Below are positions 16,291 to 25,269 of a stretch of 38,322 bases of DNA, in pieces (the stretch's first letter is position 1; every line of letters starts with the position of its first letter). The notes beneath the pieces are model-generated. The model saw only the letters and a program-made list of their open reading frames with translations, made no database searches and was not told where the DNA came from. The translations under genes were made by a program, and so were the position numbers. The stretch covers positions 1 through 38,322 of the forward strand of contig JAFTVY010000005.1 in NCBI GenBank assembly GCA_017465545.1, read 5' to 3'. The DNA comes from Ruminiclostridium sp. Its GTDB lineage: Bacteria; Bacillota; Clostridia; Oscillospirales; Ruminococcaceae.

Positions 16291-19164
16291 ATGGAGATAA
16301 AGAACATCAGAATTATCATCTGCACGTCGGATGATAGTGAAATGATAAAGGACGGACGTCAGATAAAGGCTCTTGCAAACGAGCTTAATAATATAAGTAA
16401 TAATGCCTTCATCATCGTGGAAAACGTAAGGGCGTCGCAGGTGGGAGAATATCTTGCTAAGCTTTATGAAAGTGAGCTTGTATTCGTGCTTTTCTACGAT
16501 AGTGTAAGTAAGGAGCAAAGAGAATATTTCGACAGAGCCGTAAGCCTTTATAAAGAAAAATCAGATCCCGTGGTGGTACCCTATATAAAGTACGTGGATG
16601 ATATAGACAACGTGACGGAGGAAATATCAGCTCTGCAGGAATATATAGGCGATGAGCTTCACCTTTACTATAAAAGCTACGGCAGTAGCGAGGCGCTGAA
16701 GCTTGCTGTAATGCTCCAGCTTTGTCAATCGGGGTACGTAGGTCTTGACGTCAGCATAAAGGACGGAAAAATAAGCTACGGCACCGATGAAGAAATAGAT
16801 ACCGCAAATATACCTATGTTTGCCAATAACGACAACTTAAGCTCTCTTAAATCCACCCTTGCAAAGCTTGACAAGACCCTTACCGGATATTTTGAAAATC
16901 CCACACCCGAAAAGCAGGAAAAATATAAATCCGTACTTGCAAAGCGTTCTGCCCTTATGAGACAGATAGTGCAGGCTGAAAAGGATCTCCTTGAAAAAAT
17001 GAAGGAGTTTGTAAGCAGTACCTCGGGAGGAGAACTCGATACAGATCAGATGATGGCGTACCGCTTTATGGAAAACGGTGACGTGGAGCTGGCTTTAGAG
17101 CTTCTTGACAGTACGGCTATATGCGAGGATTTAAAAAACTGCGAAAAGGCAATAGAGACTGCAAAGGAAAATATGCAGAGGGATATAGGTAAGCTCTGCC
17201 AGAGAATAGACGCTCTTGATATGATGGCTTTAACGCCTGAAATAATGAAGGAAAAGCAGGCTCTTTTTGAGGAGATAAGAGGTTATATATTAAAATATCC
17301 TGAGCTTAATCCAATTCCCTTATACAGATACGCCATATTCTTAAAACAGCATAACAATACGGCTTATGCCTATAAGCTTGCAGAAGAATTTTACGGCAGG
17401 GCAAGGGATAAGGCTTCTGTCGGTGCGGCTCTTAATATGATGCTTGAGCTTTCGGTAAGAATGGGGCTGTATGAAAAGGCTATTGAATACGGAAATATAA
17501 TTCTCTCGGATAATGTCTCCCACCCGTCGGAGGTTGCCGCCGCAAGCTATCATCTTGCAAGAGTATATCACGATATGAAGGAGTATGAAACAGCCGAAAG
17601 GCTGTATATACGTTCTGTCGAAACGGAGAGCGAGCTGGCAAAGGTAAGCCCCTACAGCAATGATAAGCTATCCGCTATATATCAGAGCCTGGCGGCTTTG
17701 TACAAGGATATGTGCACAGAAGCTATCGGTATGGATAAGAAAAAATATATAGATAAGGCTTTGCTGTACTGCGAAAAATCGGTATCAGCGGCAAGAAGGA
17801 TGGTGCAGTATAACGATGCTTACTGCTTTAAAGTGGGACTTGCCGAAAGCCTTCAGGCTATGGGAACATTACTTGCAAGCCTTGGCTACAGAGAAGAGGC
17901 AACAGAGTGCTTTGCAGAAAGCGAGGATATACTGAAGATTCTTGTCAGCGACGATCCTGAGGCTTACGAATCGAAGCTTGCTTCTCTTTACAGAAGTATC
18001 GCCACTTTATTTGCTAGTATTTATTATGGCACAAGGCGGAATGGTGACGTGTATTTAAGTACAAGCAGTAAGTATTACGAAAAAGCTATCGGAATATATC
18101 AGAGATATATCATCAGCGGAGAGACAAGGTTCGCAGGTGAGCTTGCAGATATATACGAGAAACTTGGAGAGCTTTATTACAGCAATAAAAATCCTGAAAG
18201 GGCTGTAGCTTATTTTGACAGACAGACGGCGATAGTGGATTCTGTAAAATACGATGACGAAAAGAATTACCATATGCTTTCCGCACTTTATGAAAGAAAC
18301 GGAAGGGTATATGCAACGCTTAAAAACGAGGATAAGTCGATGGGCTGTCATATAAAGTCCGTTAACTATTGTATAAAGCTTGTACAAAAGGAGCCTACCT
18401 ATCTCGGACAGCTTGTCGCATGCCTTTCGTCAATGCTTGACAGTATATTAAGAATCGGTGGAACGGATGCCGCCTATAACGTAATCAACGAATACGTCGG
18501 GGAATACTGTACTCTTGCCCGTCAGGGCAGGCATATCTATGAGGAGAGGATAGCACATCTCTTTTCTGCATTCGGCAATACCGCAAGCGATAGGGGAGAG
18601 CTTCACGATGCCATCGGCTACTATATGAAGGCAATCGAATTCTACGAAAAGGTTGCAGACGATGGCAATACCCTGTGTATTGAAAGACTTGCAGAGCTGA
18701 GTGCCGCAGTAGCAATGCTTCTTTGCAGTAAGGCAGGTGACAAGGAAAACGGCATACTCTACCTCGGAAAAGCCTTCGGCTATTACGGAAAGCTTACCGA
18801 AACGGATTTTCATAAATATGCGGATGACTTTATTAAGGTAACGAGAACTGCCGCAGTTATAAGCCTTGAGCTTTCGGAGGAAGCGGAGGCATACGATTAT
18901 TTTATGGAATGTATCAGAGCCTGCAAGGGAAGACTGCAGGAAAATCCCAAAAGTAATCTGTGGATATTTACAGACTGTCAGTACAACGTTGCAAGGCTAC
19001 TGCTTTCAAGTAATAAGCAAGCCGCAGGGCATCATATAAAAATAGCGTATGAATTCTGCAAGGAACTTAAAGAAACCGACGAAGAACGCTATAATGACCT
19101 GATGCCGAAAATATTACGCCTATATGATATAATCATCCCTGATACAGAAACGAGGCCGCTATGA
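16291..19164 (+). CDS. Large TPR protein with DUF4062/TIR-like N-terminal domain
   Basis: I choose the ATG at 16291 because GGAGG precedes it. An upstream in-frame ATG at 16237 lies inside the palindrome, above the -10 box. The 957-residue protein has no signal peptide. Residues about 1-150 form an alpha/beta domain starting IKNIRIIICTSDD, with LYESELVFVLFYD at about 57-69, resembling DUF4062/TIR-like effector-fold domains. A coiled stretch (about 200-320) follows. From about 325 to 930 there are repeated helical pairs of TPR type (for example AAASYHLARVYHDMKEYETAERLYIRSVE and ELADIYEKLGELYYSNKNPERAVAYFDRQ). Its stop overlaps the start of the next gene by four bases. Such a head plus a TPR solenoid fits a sensor scaffold in a conflict or signalling system, but no function is proven. 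Confidence 0.65.
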   Translation: MEIKNIRIIICTSDDSEMIKDGRQIKALANELNNISNNAFIIVENVRASQVGEYLAKLYESELVFVLFYDSVSKEQREYFDRAVSLYKEKSDPVVVPYIKYVDDIDNVTEEISALQEYIGDELHLYYKSYGSSEALKLAVMLQLCQSGYVGLDVSIKDGKISYGTDEEIDTANIPMFANNDNLSSLKSTLAKLDKTLTGYFENPTPEKQEKYKSVLAKRSALMRQIVQAEKDLLEKMKEFVSSTSGGELDTDQMMAYRFMENGDVELALELLDSTAICEDLKNCEKAIETAKENMQRDIGKLCQRIDALDMMALTPEIMKEKQALFEEIRGYILKYPELNPIPLYRYAIFLKQHNNTAYAYKLAEEFYGRARDKASVGAALNMMLELSVRMGLYEKAIEYGNIILSDNVSHPSEVAAASYHLARVYHDMKEYETAERLYIRSVETESELAKVSPYSNDKLSAIYQSLAALYKDMCTEAIGMDKKKYIDKALLYCEKSVSAARRMVQYNDAYCFKVGLAESLQAMGTLLASLGYREEATECFAESEDILKILVSDDPEAYESKLASLYRSIATLFASIYYGTRRNGDVYLSTSSKYYEKAIGIYQRYIISGETRFAGELADIYEKLGELYYSNKNPERAVAYFDRQTAIVDSVKYDDEKNYHMLSALYERNGRVYATLKNEDKSMGCHIKSVNYCIKLVQKEPTYLGQLVACLSSMLDSILRIGGTDAAYNVINEYVGEYCTLARQGRHIYEERIAHLFSAFGNTASDRGELHDAIGYYMKAIEFYEKVADDGNTLCIERLAELSAAVAMLLCSKAGDKENGILYLGKAFGYYGKLTETDFHKYADDFIKVTRTAAVISLELSEEAEAYDYFMECIRACKGRLQENPKSNLWIFTDCQYNVARLLLSSNKQAAGHHIKIAYEFCKELKETDEERYNDLMPKILRLYDIIIPDTETRPL

Positions 19165-19628
19165 ACAAGGAAAAAATAATTTCAACCTTTATCGCTTCTT
19201 CCATAGTCGAATTCAGGGAGGAAAGGGATTTTCTCCGCTCGGAGCTTTCGGATATAAATCTTGAATATCTTGACAGCCCCTTGCAGTTCAGATTCTTCTT
19301 CTGCGAGGAGGAGGGCGGTGCGGTAAGCCTTGAAGGTAGCCAGAATATCATAAACGAAAAGATAAAAGCCTGCGACCTTTTTGTGGTTCTTTTCGGGCAG
19401 AAGCTGGGTAACGTCACCTGCGAGGAGGTTATACTTGCCGTAGAGGAAAGGCAGAAAAAAGGCACACCGGATATTCTTATCTGCTTTAAAGGTAAGCCTT
19501 CCGGGGCGGTTTATGAATGGTTTTCAGATAATCAGCCTGAGCTTTTGGAAAACAGCGTAAGCTTTTCCGATGAGGAGGAGCTTTGCAGGGTTATTCACAA
19601 CAAGCTGAACGGCAGGTACAAGGTATAA
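19161..19628 (+). CDS. DUF4062-like protein, 155 aa
   Basis: The protein opens with ISTFIASSIVEFREERDFLRSEL (about residues 6-28), close to the DUF4062 pattern in which a strand is followed by a conserved E-x2-RD helix. It continues with FRFFFCEEEGG, a KIKACDLFVVLFGQKLG strand-turn (about 67-83) and EEVILAVEERQ. This is the order of a TIR-like Rossmannoid fold. No NADase glutamate can be assigned with confidence. It overlaps the TPR gene by four bases (ATGA), so the two are made together and probably form a complex. A bidirectional terminator ends the unit. Confidence 0.7.
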   Translation: MNKEKIISTFIASSIVEFREERDFLRSELSDINLEYLDSPLQFRFFFCEEEGGAVSLEGSQNIINEKIKACDLFVVLFGQKLGNVTCEEVILAVEERQKKGTPDILICFKGKPSGAVYEWFSDNQPELLENSVSFSDEEELCRVIHNKLNGRYKV

Positions 19629-19632
19629 AATT

Positions 19633-19659
19633 ACTCCCTTCGGGTTATCCGAAGGGAGT
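19633..19659. terminator. Bidirectional terminator between convergent genes
   Basis: A perfect 11-bp stem ACTCCCTTCGG/CCGAAGGGAGT (19633-19643 with 19649-19659) with a 5-base loop has T-rich sequence on both strands. It separates the DUF4062-like gene from the isomerase/ligase fusion gene. Confidence 0.85.
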
Positions 19660-19666
19660 TTATTTA

Positions 19667-22195
19667 TTATGCAGTTACAATGCTGTCAGCCTTGTGTAAT
19701 TTCAGCTTTTCTACAGCCTGTTCTCTCATCTTGTACTTTAATATCTTACCTGCCGCATTCATGGGGAAGCCGTCAACGAAGTCAACGTATCTGGGTACCT
19801 TGTGCTTTGCCATATGGGAGCGTACAAAATCCTTGATTTCTTCCTCTGTAGCGGTTTCGCCTTCCTTTAAAACGATGCACGCCATGATTTCTTCGCCGTA
19901 GCTTTCATCGGGAACGCCGATAACCTGAACGTCCTTTATCTTGGGATTTGTATATAAGAATTCTTCAATTTCCTTGGGGTAGATGTTCTCACCGCCACGG
20001 ATGATCATATCCTTGATACGGCCTGTAATCTTGAAGTAGCCGTCCTTTGTACGTCTTGCCAGGTCGCCTGAATGTAACCAGCCGTCAGCGTCGATTGCCG
20101 CCGCAGTAGCCTCAGGCATCTTGTAGTAGCCCTTCATGATGTTGTAGCCTCTTGCACAGAATTCGCCGTCTGTTTCGTCGGGTAATTCTTCGCCCGTTTC
20201 GGGATCGACAATCTTACATTCAACGCCGAAGATAGGACCGCCTACCGTATTTACTCTCGCTTCGATAGAATCGGAGGTCTTGCTCATTGTGGTTGCAGGG
20301 CTTGCCTCTGTCTGACCGTAGGTGATGCAGATTTCAGGCATATGCATCTTTTCGATAACCTCTTCCATAACCTTGATAGGGCAGGGAGAACCAGCCATAA
20401 TACCCGTTCTCATATGTGAGAAATCGGTCTTGTCGAAGTTTTCGTTTTCCAGCATTGCAATGAACATTGTAGGAACACCGTGGAAGGCTGTGATCTTTTC
20501 CTGATTGATGCAGTGCAGACCCTTTCTGGGAGAGAAGGCTGTGATAGGGCTCATGGTAACGCCGTGGGTTACTGATGCTGTCATAGCCAGTACCATACCG
20601 AAGCAATGGAACATAGGTACCTGAATCATCATCTTGTCTGCTGTGGATAAGTCCATACAGTCACCGATAGCCTTACCGTTGTTTACTACGTTGTAGTGGG
20701 TCAGCATAACGCCCTTGGGGAAGCCTGTCGTACCTGAAGTGTACTGCATGTTGCACACGTCGTGCTTGTCGATGGCACGGCGCATATTTTCAACCTCGCT
20801 TAAGGGTACTGTTTCGGATAACGCCATAGCCTCGTCCCAGGTAAAGCAACCGGGCTGCTTTGAATCTGTAGTAATGATGCTCTTCAGTCTGGGGAGTCTT
20901 GCGCTGTTTAACTTACCGGGTTCGCATTCCTTCAGTTCGGGACACAGCTCGTTCATAATAGCCACGTAGTCGCTGTCCTTGTAGCCGTCTACCATTACAA
21001 GTATATCCGTATCGGACTGGCGGAGCAGGTATTCTGCTTCATGTACCTTGTACGCTGTATTTACAGTTACCAGTACCGCACCGATCTTTGTAGCCGCCCA
21101 GAAGGTAATGTACCAGGCAGGTACGTTTGTAGCCCAGATAGCTACGTGACTGCCCTTCTTTGCGCCCATTGCGATAAGAGCACGGGCAAAGGTGTCAACG
21201 TCGTTTCTGAATTCGGGGTAGGTTCTTGTATAGTCAAGCTCTGTATATCTGAAAGCATACTGATCGGGGAATTCTTCACAAACTCTGTCCAGAACGTCAG
21301 GGAAGGTGTAGTCGATAATTCTTTCCTTGGGCCAGATGTACTTACCTGTGCCTCTGTTATCGGTCTGTAAGGGGTGCTTGTGCTTTTTCTTTCTGTAGGG
21401 AGCCATGAAGTTCATGTACTGGGGGAATACGATACCTGCGTCGCACAGATTGTTTGACCAGCGCTTTACCCATTCTAAGGATACGTAACCCTCGTAGCCG
21501 GTAGCCTTAAGAGAATCCAGCATATCCTGAAGAGGCATATCGCCTTCGCCCATCAGCTTATACTGTAACTTTCCGTCAACCATCACGCTGTCCTTTACGT
21601 GGCAGTATCTTATATAAGTGCCGAGGTTTGCAATGGTATCAGCGGCGCTTTCACCGCAGTAGCGGTAGGGGTGGTGCATATCCCATAATGCCGCAACCTC
21701 ACTTCTGCCTACCTTGTCGAGTAATGCACGCAGACGCTTTGTGTCCGCATATACGCCGTTGGTCTCAACCAGCAGGGTAACGCTGCACTTTTCCTTTGCA
21801 ATATCAGCAAGCTTTGTCAGAACGGACGCTACGTAATCGTCATCCACTTCGTCAACGGGCATAGGCTCCTTGTCGCCGAGGATTCTGATGTAGGGTGTGC
21901 CTAACTTTTCCGCAAGCTCTATATAGCTTGTAATTTCGCTTATTGTCTCTGCTTCTCTTTCCTTGTCCTTTAAGGCACAGCCTGAGGAGAGACAGGGAAT
22001 CTCAATATCGATGTCCTTAAGCTTCTTGATGGTAGCGGGCAGGTGCTTTTCTGTAAATGGCTTTGCCTTTACTGCAAAGATGTCCTGACCGAGACCACGG
22101 ATCTCGATTCCGTCGTAGCCTAAGTCCTTTGCCATTGAGTAGATGTCTGTCCAGTCGAAATCAGGACAAGCGAGTGTTGAAAAACTGATTTTCAT
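19667..22195 (-). CDS. Fusion: sugar-phosphate isomerase/epimerase-like TIM barrel + AMP-forming acyl-CoA ligase
   Basis: One 842-residue open frame joins two enzymes. Residues 1 to about 265 are a xylose-isomerase-like TIM barrel (hydroxypyruvate isomerase/AP-endonuclease-2 superfamily). Metal-ligand candidates are E144 (LLVETNG), D172 (LWDMHH), H199 (CHVKD) and E241 (SLEWVKR). After a basic linker (YRKKKHKH, 267-274) comes a complete AMP-dependent acyl-CoA synthetase: YTSGTTGFPKG at 485-495, GQTEASP, GWLHSGD, a GRIKDMIIRGGENIYPKEIE hinge and the C-terminal lysine context AAGKILKYKMRE. The ligase half most resembles medium-chain/FadD-type enzymes. How the halves cooperate is unknown. The gene sits alone behind a T-box leader, implying control by charging of a tRNA. 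AAAGGAAG precedes the ATG. Confidence 0.88.
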   Translation of the reverse strand: MKISFSTLACPDFDWTDIYSMAKDLGYDGIEIRGLGQDIFAVKAKPFTEKHLPATIKKLKDIDIEIPCLSSGCALKDKEREAETISEITSYIELAEKLGTPYIRILGDKEPMPVDEVDDDYVASVLTKLADIAKEKCSVTLLVETNGVYADTKRLRALLDKVGRSEVAALWDMHHPYRYCGESAADTIANLGTYIRYCHVKDSVMVDGKLQYKLMGEGDMPLQDMLDSLKATGYEGYVSLEWVKRWSNNLCDAGIVFPQYMNFMAPYRKKKHKHPLQTDNRGTGKYIWPKERIIDYTFPDVLDRVCEEFPDQYAFRYTELDYTRTYPEFRNDVDTFARALIAMGAKKGSHVAIWATNVPAWYITFWAATKIGAVLVTVNTAYKVHEAEYLLRQSDTDILVMVDGYKDSDYVAIMNELCPELKECEPGKLNSARLPRLKSIITTDSKQPGCFTWDEAMALSETVPLSEVENMRRAIDKHDVCNMQYTSGTTGFPKGVMLTHYNVVNNGKAIGDCMDLSTADKMMIQVPMFHCFGMVLAMTASVTHGVTMSPITAFSPRKGLHCINQEKITAFHGVPTMFIAMLENENFDKTDFSHMRTGIMAGSPCPIKVMEEVIEKMHMPEICITYGQTEASPATTMSKTSDSIEARVNTVGGPIFGVECKIVDPETGEELPDETDGEFCARGYNIMKGYYKMPEATAAAIDADGWLHSGDLARRTKDGYFKITGRIKDMIIRGGENIYPKEIEEFLYTNPKIKDVQVIGVPDESYGEEIMACIVLKEGETATEEEIKDFVRSHMAKHKVPRYVDFVDGFPMNAAGKILKYKMREQAVEKLKLHKADSIVTA

Positions 22196-22265
22196 TTTCT
22201 TTTCTTCCTTTCTTCAGTCGGGAGTCAGATATTCTGATATATGAGATAAGGTGGTTAAGGGCAAA

Positions 22266-22550
22266 TAAAAAACCCGTCCCAAAGATAATTCTTTGAGACG
22301 GGTGAATATACTTGTTACCCGCGGTACCACTCAAATTGCATTCTCATGCCACTCAGACTCCATTAAGTCTTATGCAGTTACGTTGCAGTTACGGAAAACA
22401 CTACTCATTTTTTACCGTTTATCTATAACAGTAATCCGTTTTCGCATTTTCAGCTCAGAAGGGAGAGGCTATTAAGCTACCGATACTGACTCACACCAAC
22501 CGTCAGCTCTCTGAAATCTTTTCACTGTTGCCGTCTTCGTCACAGCCATT
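22266..22550 (-). promoter_or_regulatory. T-box riboswitch leader
   Basis: On the minus strand the leader begins near 22550. It shows GACGAAG (K-turn side), CAGAGAGCTGAC with the GGTTGGTG distal loop closed by GTCAG, a long middle section, and the T-box core GAGTGGTACCGCG (within 22318-22332). A strong terminator follows: a 12-bp stem CCCGTCTCAAAG/CTTTGGGACGGG with one G-U pair and then six T (22266-22303). TGGT in the core should pair with ACCA of a tRNA having A at the discriminator. The specifier is not certain. If GAAG/CTTC is the helix above the K-turn, the codon is CUC (Leu), but the usual GAA motif before it is missing. Downstream lies only the isomerase/ligase fusion. Confidence 0.88.
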
Positions 22551-22556
22551 GAATGT

Positions 22557-22585
22557 ATGATATCATAATTTTTTTCAGTTGTCAA
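22557..22585 (-). promoter_or_regulatory. Promoter of the T-box leader
   Basis: On the minus strand TTGACA (22580-22585) and TATCAT (22557-22562) with 17-base spacing place the start near 22550, just before the T-box stem I. The 50 bases between it and the end of the gene at 22637 hold A/T-runs but no clear terminator. Confidence 0.8.
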
Positions 22586-22636
22586 TAACTTTTTGAAAAA
22601 TTTTTTTAAAAATCCGTGAGTTATTGTTTCGTGGCG

Positions 22637-24592
22637 TTACGGTCTTGTGATATAGGTCATAAGCTTTATCTTCATATAGTCGCAGTCAGAACGTTTTGAA
22701 AGCTCGTTTGCAGGCTTTAAAAGATTATTGTAGAGTGCCGGTACGAATTTGTGTACCGAAGATACGCCGAGCTTCTTGTTATATTCCTCGTAGACCTTGT
22801 AATCCTCTTCAGAAGGACAACTGAAGCCTGAATAAAGGGTGTAATAGCGCCAGCGTTCGTGAAGCAGATCGACAAGGGCGGATAATTCTTCCTGGTTTTC
22901 ACTGCGGAAATAATAATCGTCGTCAGCAGACGTGAAAATGCAGGAGGGGTTTTCGATATACCTCAGCATTGCCTCTTTATCGGGATGTTTAGAGCCGTGT
23001 ATCAGGTATCTTAAGCAGATAGCTTCTTCATTGGTGCTGTCTATATCATACTTGCTGGCATACTTTTCTGCCTGCTCGCTGAACTTTACAGTAAGCTCTG
23101 TAAAGCTCTTTTCGTGGTCGCTACTGTCAGAATGGCAGTTTATTGCATACAGTTTTCTTGAAATCAGGTCAATATCATTTGTGCTTAAATTACTGTGATC
23201 GTATACGGTTTCTATACTGCCGAAGGGTATAAGTCTTTCATCATCGCTGTCAGAGAAGATGAAATCCGATTTCTTGCCATCTCTGATTTTTACGATAATC
23301 GGAGGTATCAATCTGAAAAGCTCCTCGTTACTGTCAGGCATAGCGTTATTATGTATTATTTTTCTAAGTAAATAACGTTTTAAGAATTTTGCGGTTCTTA
23401 TATTGGTTTCGTCGTTATTTGTAGCTATCACACAATAGTCGAAATGCTTTCTGTCAAGGATTTCAGAAAGTTCGTGACTTTCTGCGTTGCAGGATATTAT
23501 TTCGAGTAAGCCCTCATTTTCAAGAGTTCTGATAAAATCGGGACTTTCCATAAGGCGTCTGTCACGGATAGCCTCTCCGTCGCTATCGATTGCGGTAACG
23601 CAGAGCTTTACCGCCTTGCCGTATTTATTAAGGAAGTGACAGCTTCCGAATACGTTGCCTATAAACTGATATCCGAATTTACCCATACCGATAACGGCAA
23701 TATTGACCACCTCAGCGGTATCGCTTACGAAGTTATAAATAGGATAATTCCTCAGTATAGACTGAACGGAGCTTTTGTAGGTGTCAAAGATGTAGACGTT
23801 CACTTCATCGCTACCGGAATATTTATATATCAGCGATTTATACCTTTTTTCAGATACGGAGTCGGTATCGAAGATGTTAAGAGTGAGCTTCGGGGTGTAG
23901 CTACCGCTTGTGTACTTTTCTGTAAAGCTTATTATTTCTCCTGTTCTTATGACGCCGTCAAAGCAGAAATCCCATATTTCTATATGCTTTACTATTCTGT
24001 CGCTGAATCTTATATCAGCCAGCTTATCAGTAGTTACAATAGCGGGAATCGTCGCACCCTTCAGTAAATCTGCATTTCCGTTTAAGAATACGAAAAATAA
24101 TGCGTTTCTTTCTCTGCCGCTGGGGGTACTGTTATACTTTGTGGTTGCCGTTATAAGTGTTTCGGGAGTGAGCTCGGTGAAGATAAAGATATGTTCCTTC
24201 TTTATCCTCTTCTTTGTGAACAGACTATTGATTTTATTGAGAGTGGATATCAGCACACCACCTGCTGATAAGGGAGCTATAAACCAGAGGAAATACAGCC
24301 ATTCGCAGTAGATATTATCAAAAATATTCAGCTTTGTGAAGTTATCTACGAAATCTGTATTTGCTTCGCCGCCCATTGCTTTTATTGATGAACCGATAGC
24401 GTGCAGTATATCCGAAGCGTTGTGCTTGTCCGTATCTGCAAGACCGATAGTTAATATCAGCATCTGCAAAAAGCAGGAAAGCGCTATCGTAAATACAATG
24501 GTATCAAGTTTTCCTTTTCTCTTTACAAGTCTCGTTACTGAGATTATTGTAGCTATCAGCAAAGCGACAGCCAATATAAAGCATATAATCAT
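22637..24592 (-). CDS. Membrane protein with TrkA-N-like Rossmann domains and possible RyR-like C-terminus
   Basis: A 651-residue protein. Three hydrophobic segments (about 2-20, 30-53 and 97-117) anchor the N-terminus. Residues 134-290 look like a first Rossmannoid domain (HIFIFTELTPETL). Residues 295-480 are a second with a clear dinucleotide loop GMGKFG at 302-307, like TrkA-N/RCK gating domains. Around 566-640 the pattern LLHERWRYYTLYSGF...KFVPALYNNLLKPANEL resembles a bacterial RyR-like domain, though weakly. RCK-type domains bind nucleotides and gate ion channels. With only three membrane segments this may be a ligand-gated channel subunit or a membrane effector. It is the third gene of a unit whose first gene is a TIR protein (41 bases after the middle gene). 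CGGAGT precedes the ATG. Confidence 0.62.
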   Translation of the reverse strand: MIICFILAVALLIATIISVTRLVKRKGKLDTIVFTIALSCFLQMLILTIGLADTDKHNASDILHAIGSSIKAMGGEANTDFVDNFTKLNIFDNIYCEWLYFLWFIAPLSAGGVLISTLNKINSLFTKKRIKKEHIFIFTELTPETLITATTKYNSTPSGRERNALFFVFLNGNADLLKGATIPAIVTTDKLADIRFSDRIVKHIEIWDFCFDGVIRTGEIISFTEKYTSGSYTPKLTLNIFDTDSVSEKRYKSLIYKYSGSDEVNVYIFDTYKSSVQSILRNYPIYNFVSDTAEVVNIAVIGMGKFGYQFIGNVFGSCHFLNKYGKAVKLCVTAIDSDGEAIRDRRLMESPDFIRTLENEGLLEIISCNAESHELSEILDRKHFDYCVIATNNDETNIRTAKFLKRYLLRKIIHNNAMPDSNEELFRLIPPIIVKIRDGKKSDFIFSDSDDERLIPFGSIETVYDHSNLSTNDIDLISRKLYAINCHSDSSDHEKSFTELTVKFSEQAEKYASKYDIDSTNEEAICLRYLIHGSKHPDKEAMLRYIENPSCIFTSADDDYYFRSENQEELSALVDLLHERWRYYTLYSGFSCPSEEDYKVYEEYNKKLGVSSVHKFVPALYNNLLKPANELSKRSDCDYMKIKLMTYITRP

Positions 24593-24633
24593 TGTTTTGT
24601 TTTACTCCGTTTTGTATAATGTAAGAAGTGCCT

Positions 24634-25218
24634 TCAGTCAGGCTTTACGATATCGTGGAATATTTTCTGTACCTCGGCAGAAAAATCTCTGTAGCCGTCG
24701 GGAACGGAATTGTATCCGCTCATTTCCACAGTTGTGCCGTCGGAAAGCTTCATATAAAAGGTGTAACTGTCGCCGCCGTCAAGCATACCCTTCGGGGTAG
24801 GACTTTTAAAGCTGCCGTTAAAGGTGATGGCTCCGTACTTTTCTGCAAGCTCCTTTATTTCAGTCGGAGCGGAATTGTCAGAAAGTCTTACCGATTTAGC
24901 TATTTCGCACTCCTTTACGATATCCGCAAATTCGGAATATCTTTCCTCGGTAGTCTGTCTGCCTTCCTTATCCATTGTCATTTCATAGCTGTCGGGACTG
25001 TTTGACGATATCTTCATAAAAGTACCCTTATCAGTCTTTTTCAGTATGTAATGACTGCCCATAGCCATACCGCAGTAATGCATATAGAGGATTTCTATTT
25101 CTGTATTTTCAGGGAAGGGAACAGGCGTTATTTCAGGAACTTTCAGGACAGGCGGCTCTTTCCCTTTGTTGCGGTTTTTAAATGCTTTTTTTCTCTTGAA
25201 CAGGTTTAAAATAAACAT
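24634..25218 (-). CDS. Hypothetical protein, 194 aa, middle gene of the TIR unit
   Basis: I start it at the ATG at 25218, which follows AGAAAGGAAAGCT; a TTG seven codons upstream lacks a ribosome site. I do not recognise a family. The N-terminus is strongly basic (LFKRKKAFKNRNKGK), with no signal peptide or membrane helix. A beta-rich domain follows with strands such as ILYMHYCGMAMGSHYILKKT, GAITFNGSFKSP and YTFYMKLSDGTTVEMSGYN, then a C-terminal helix. It lies 51 bases after the TIR gene and 41 before the membrane Rossmann gene, all one direction, so it is likely part of the same system. The basic N-terminus may associate with membrane or nucleic acid; that is inference. Confidence 0.6.
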   Translation of the reverse strand: MFILNLFKRKKAFKNRNKGKEPPVLKVPEITPVPFPENTEIEILYMHYCGMAMGSHYILKKTDKGTFMKISSNSPDSYEMTMDKEGRQTTEERYSEFADIVKECEIAKSVRLSDNSAPTEIKELAEKYGAITFNGSFKSPTPKGMLDGGDSYTFYMKLSDGTTVEMSGYNSVPDGYRDFSAEVQKIFHDIVKPD

Positions 25219-25269
25219 AGCTTTCCTTTCTGTATGCAAGGAATCGTCAGTATTTTAATATCGGCAGTA

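Noticed and set aside
22583-22626. An inverted repeat CAATAACT/AGTTATTG as terminator of the TIR unit
   Set aside because: Eight base pairs around a 28-base A/T-rich loop without a T-run at the right side is too weak. It also overlaps the -35 box of the T-box promoter.
25219-25239. A TTG start for the middle gene of the TIR unit
   Set aside because: AGAAAGGAAA lies between this TTG and the ATG at 25218, so the ATG is the natural start.
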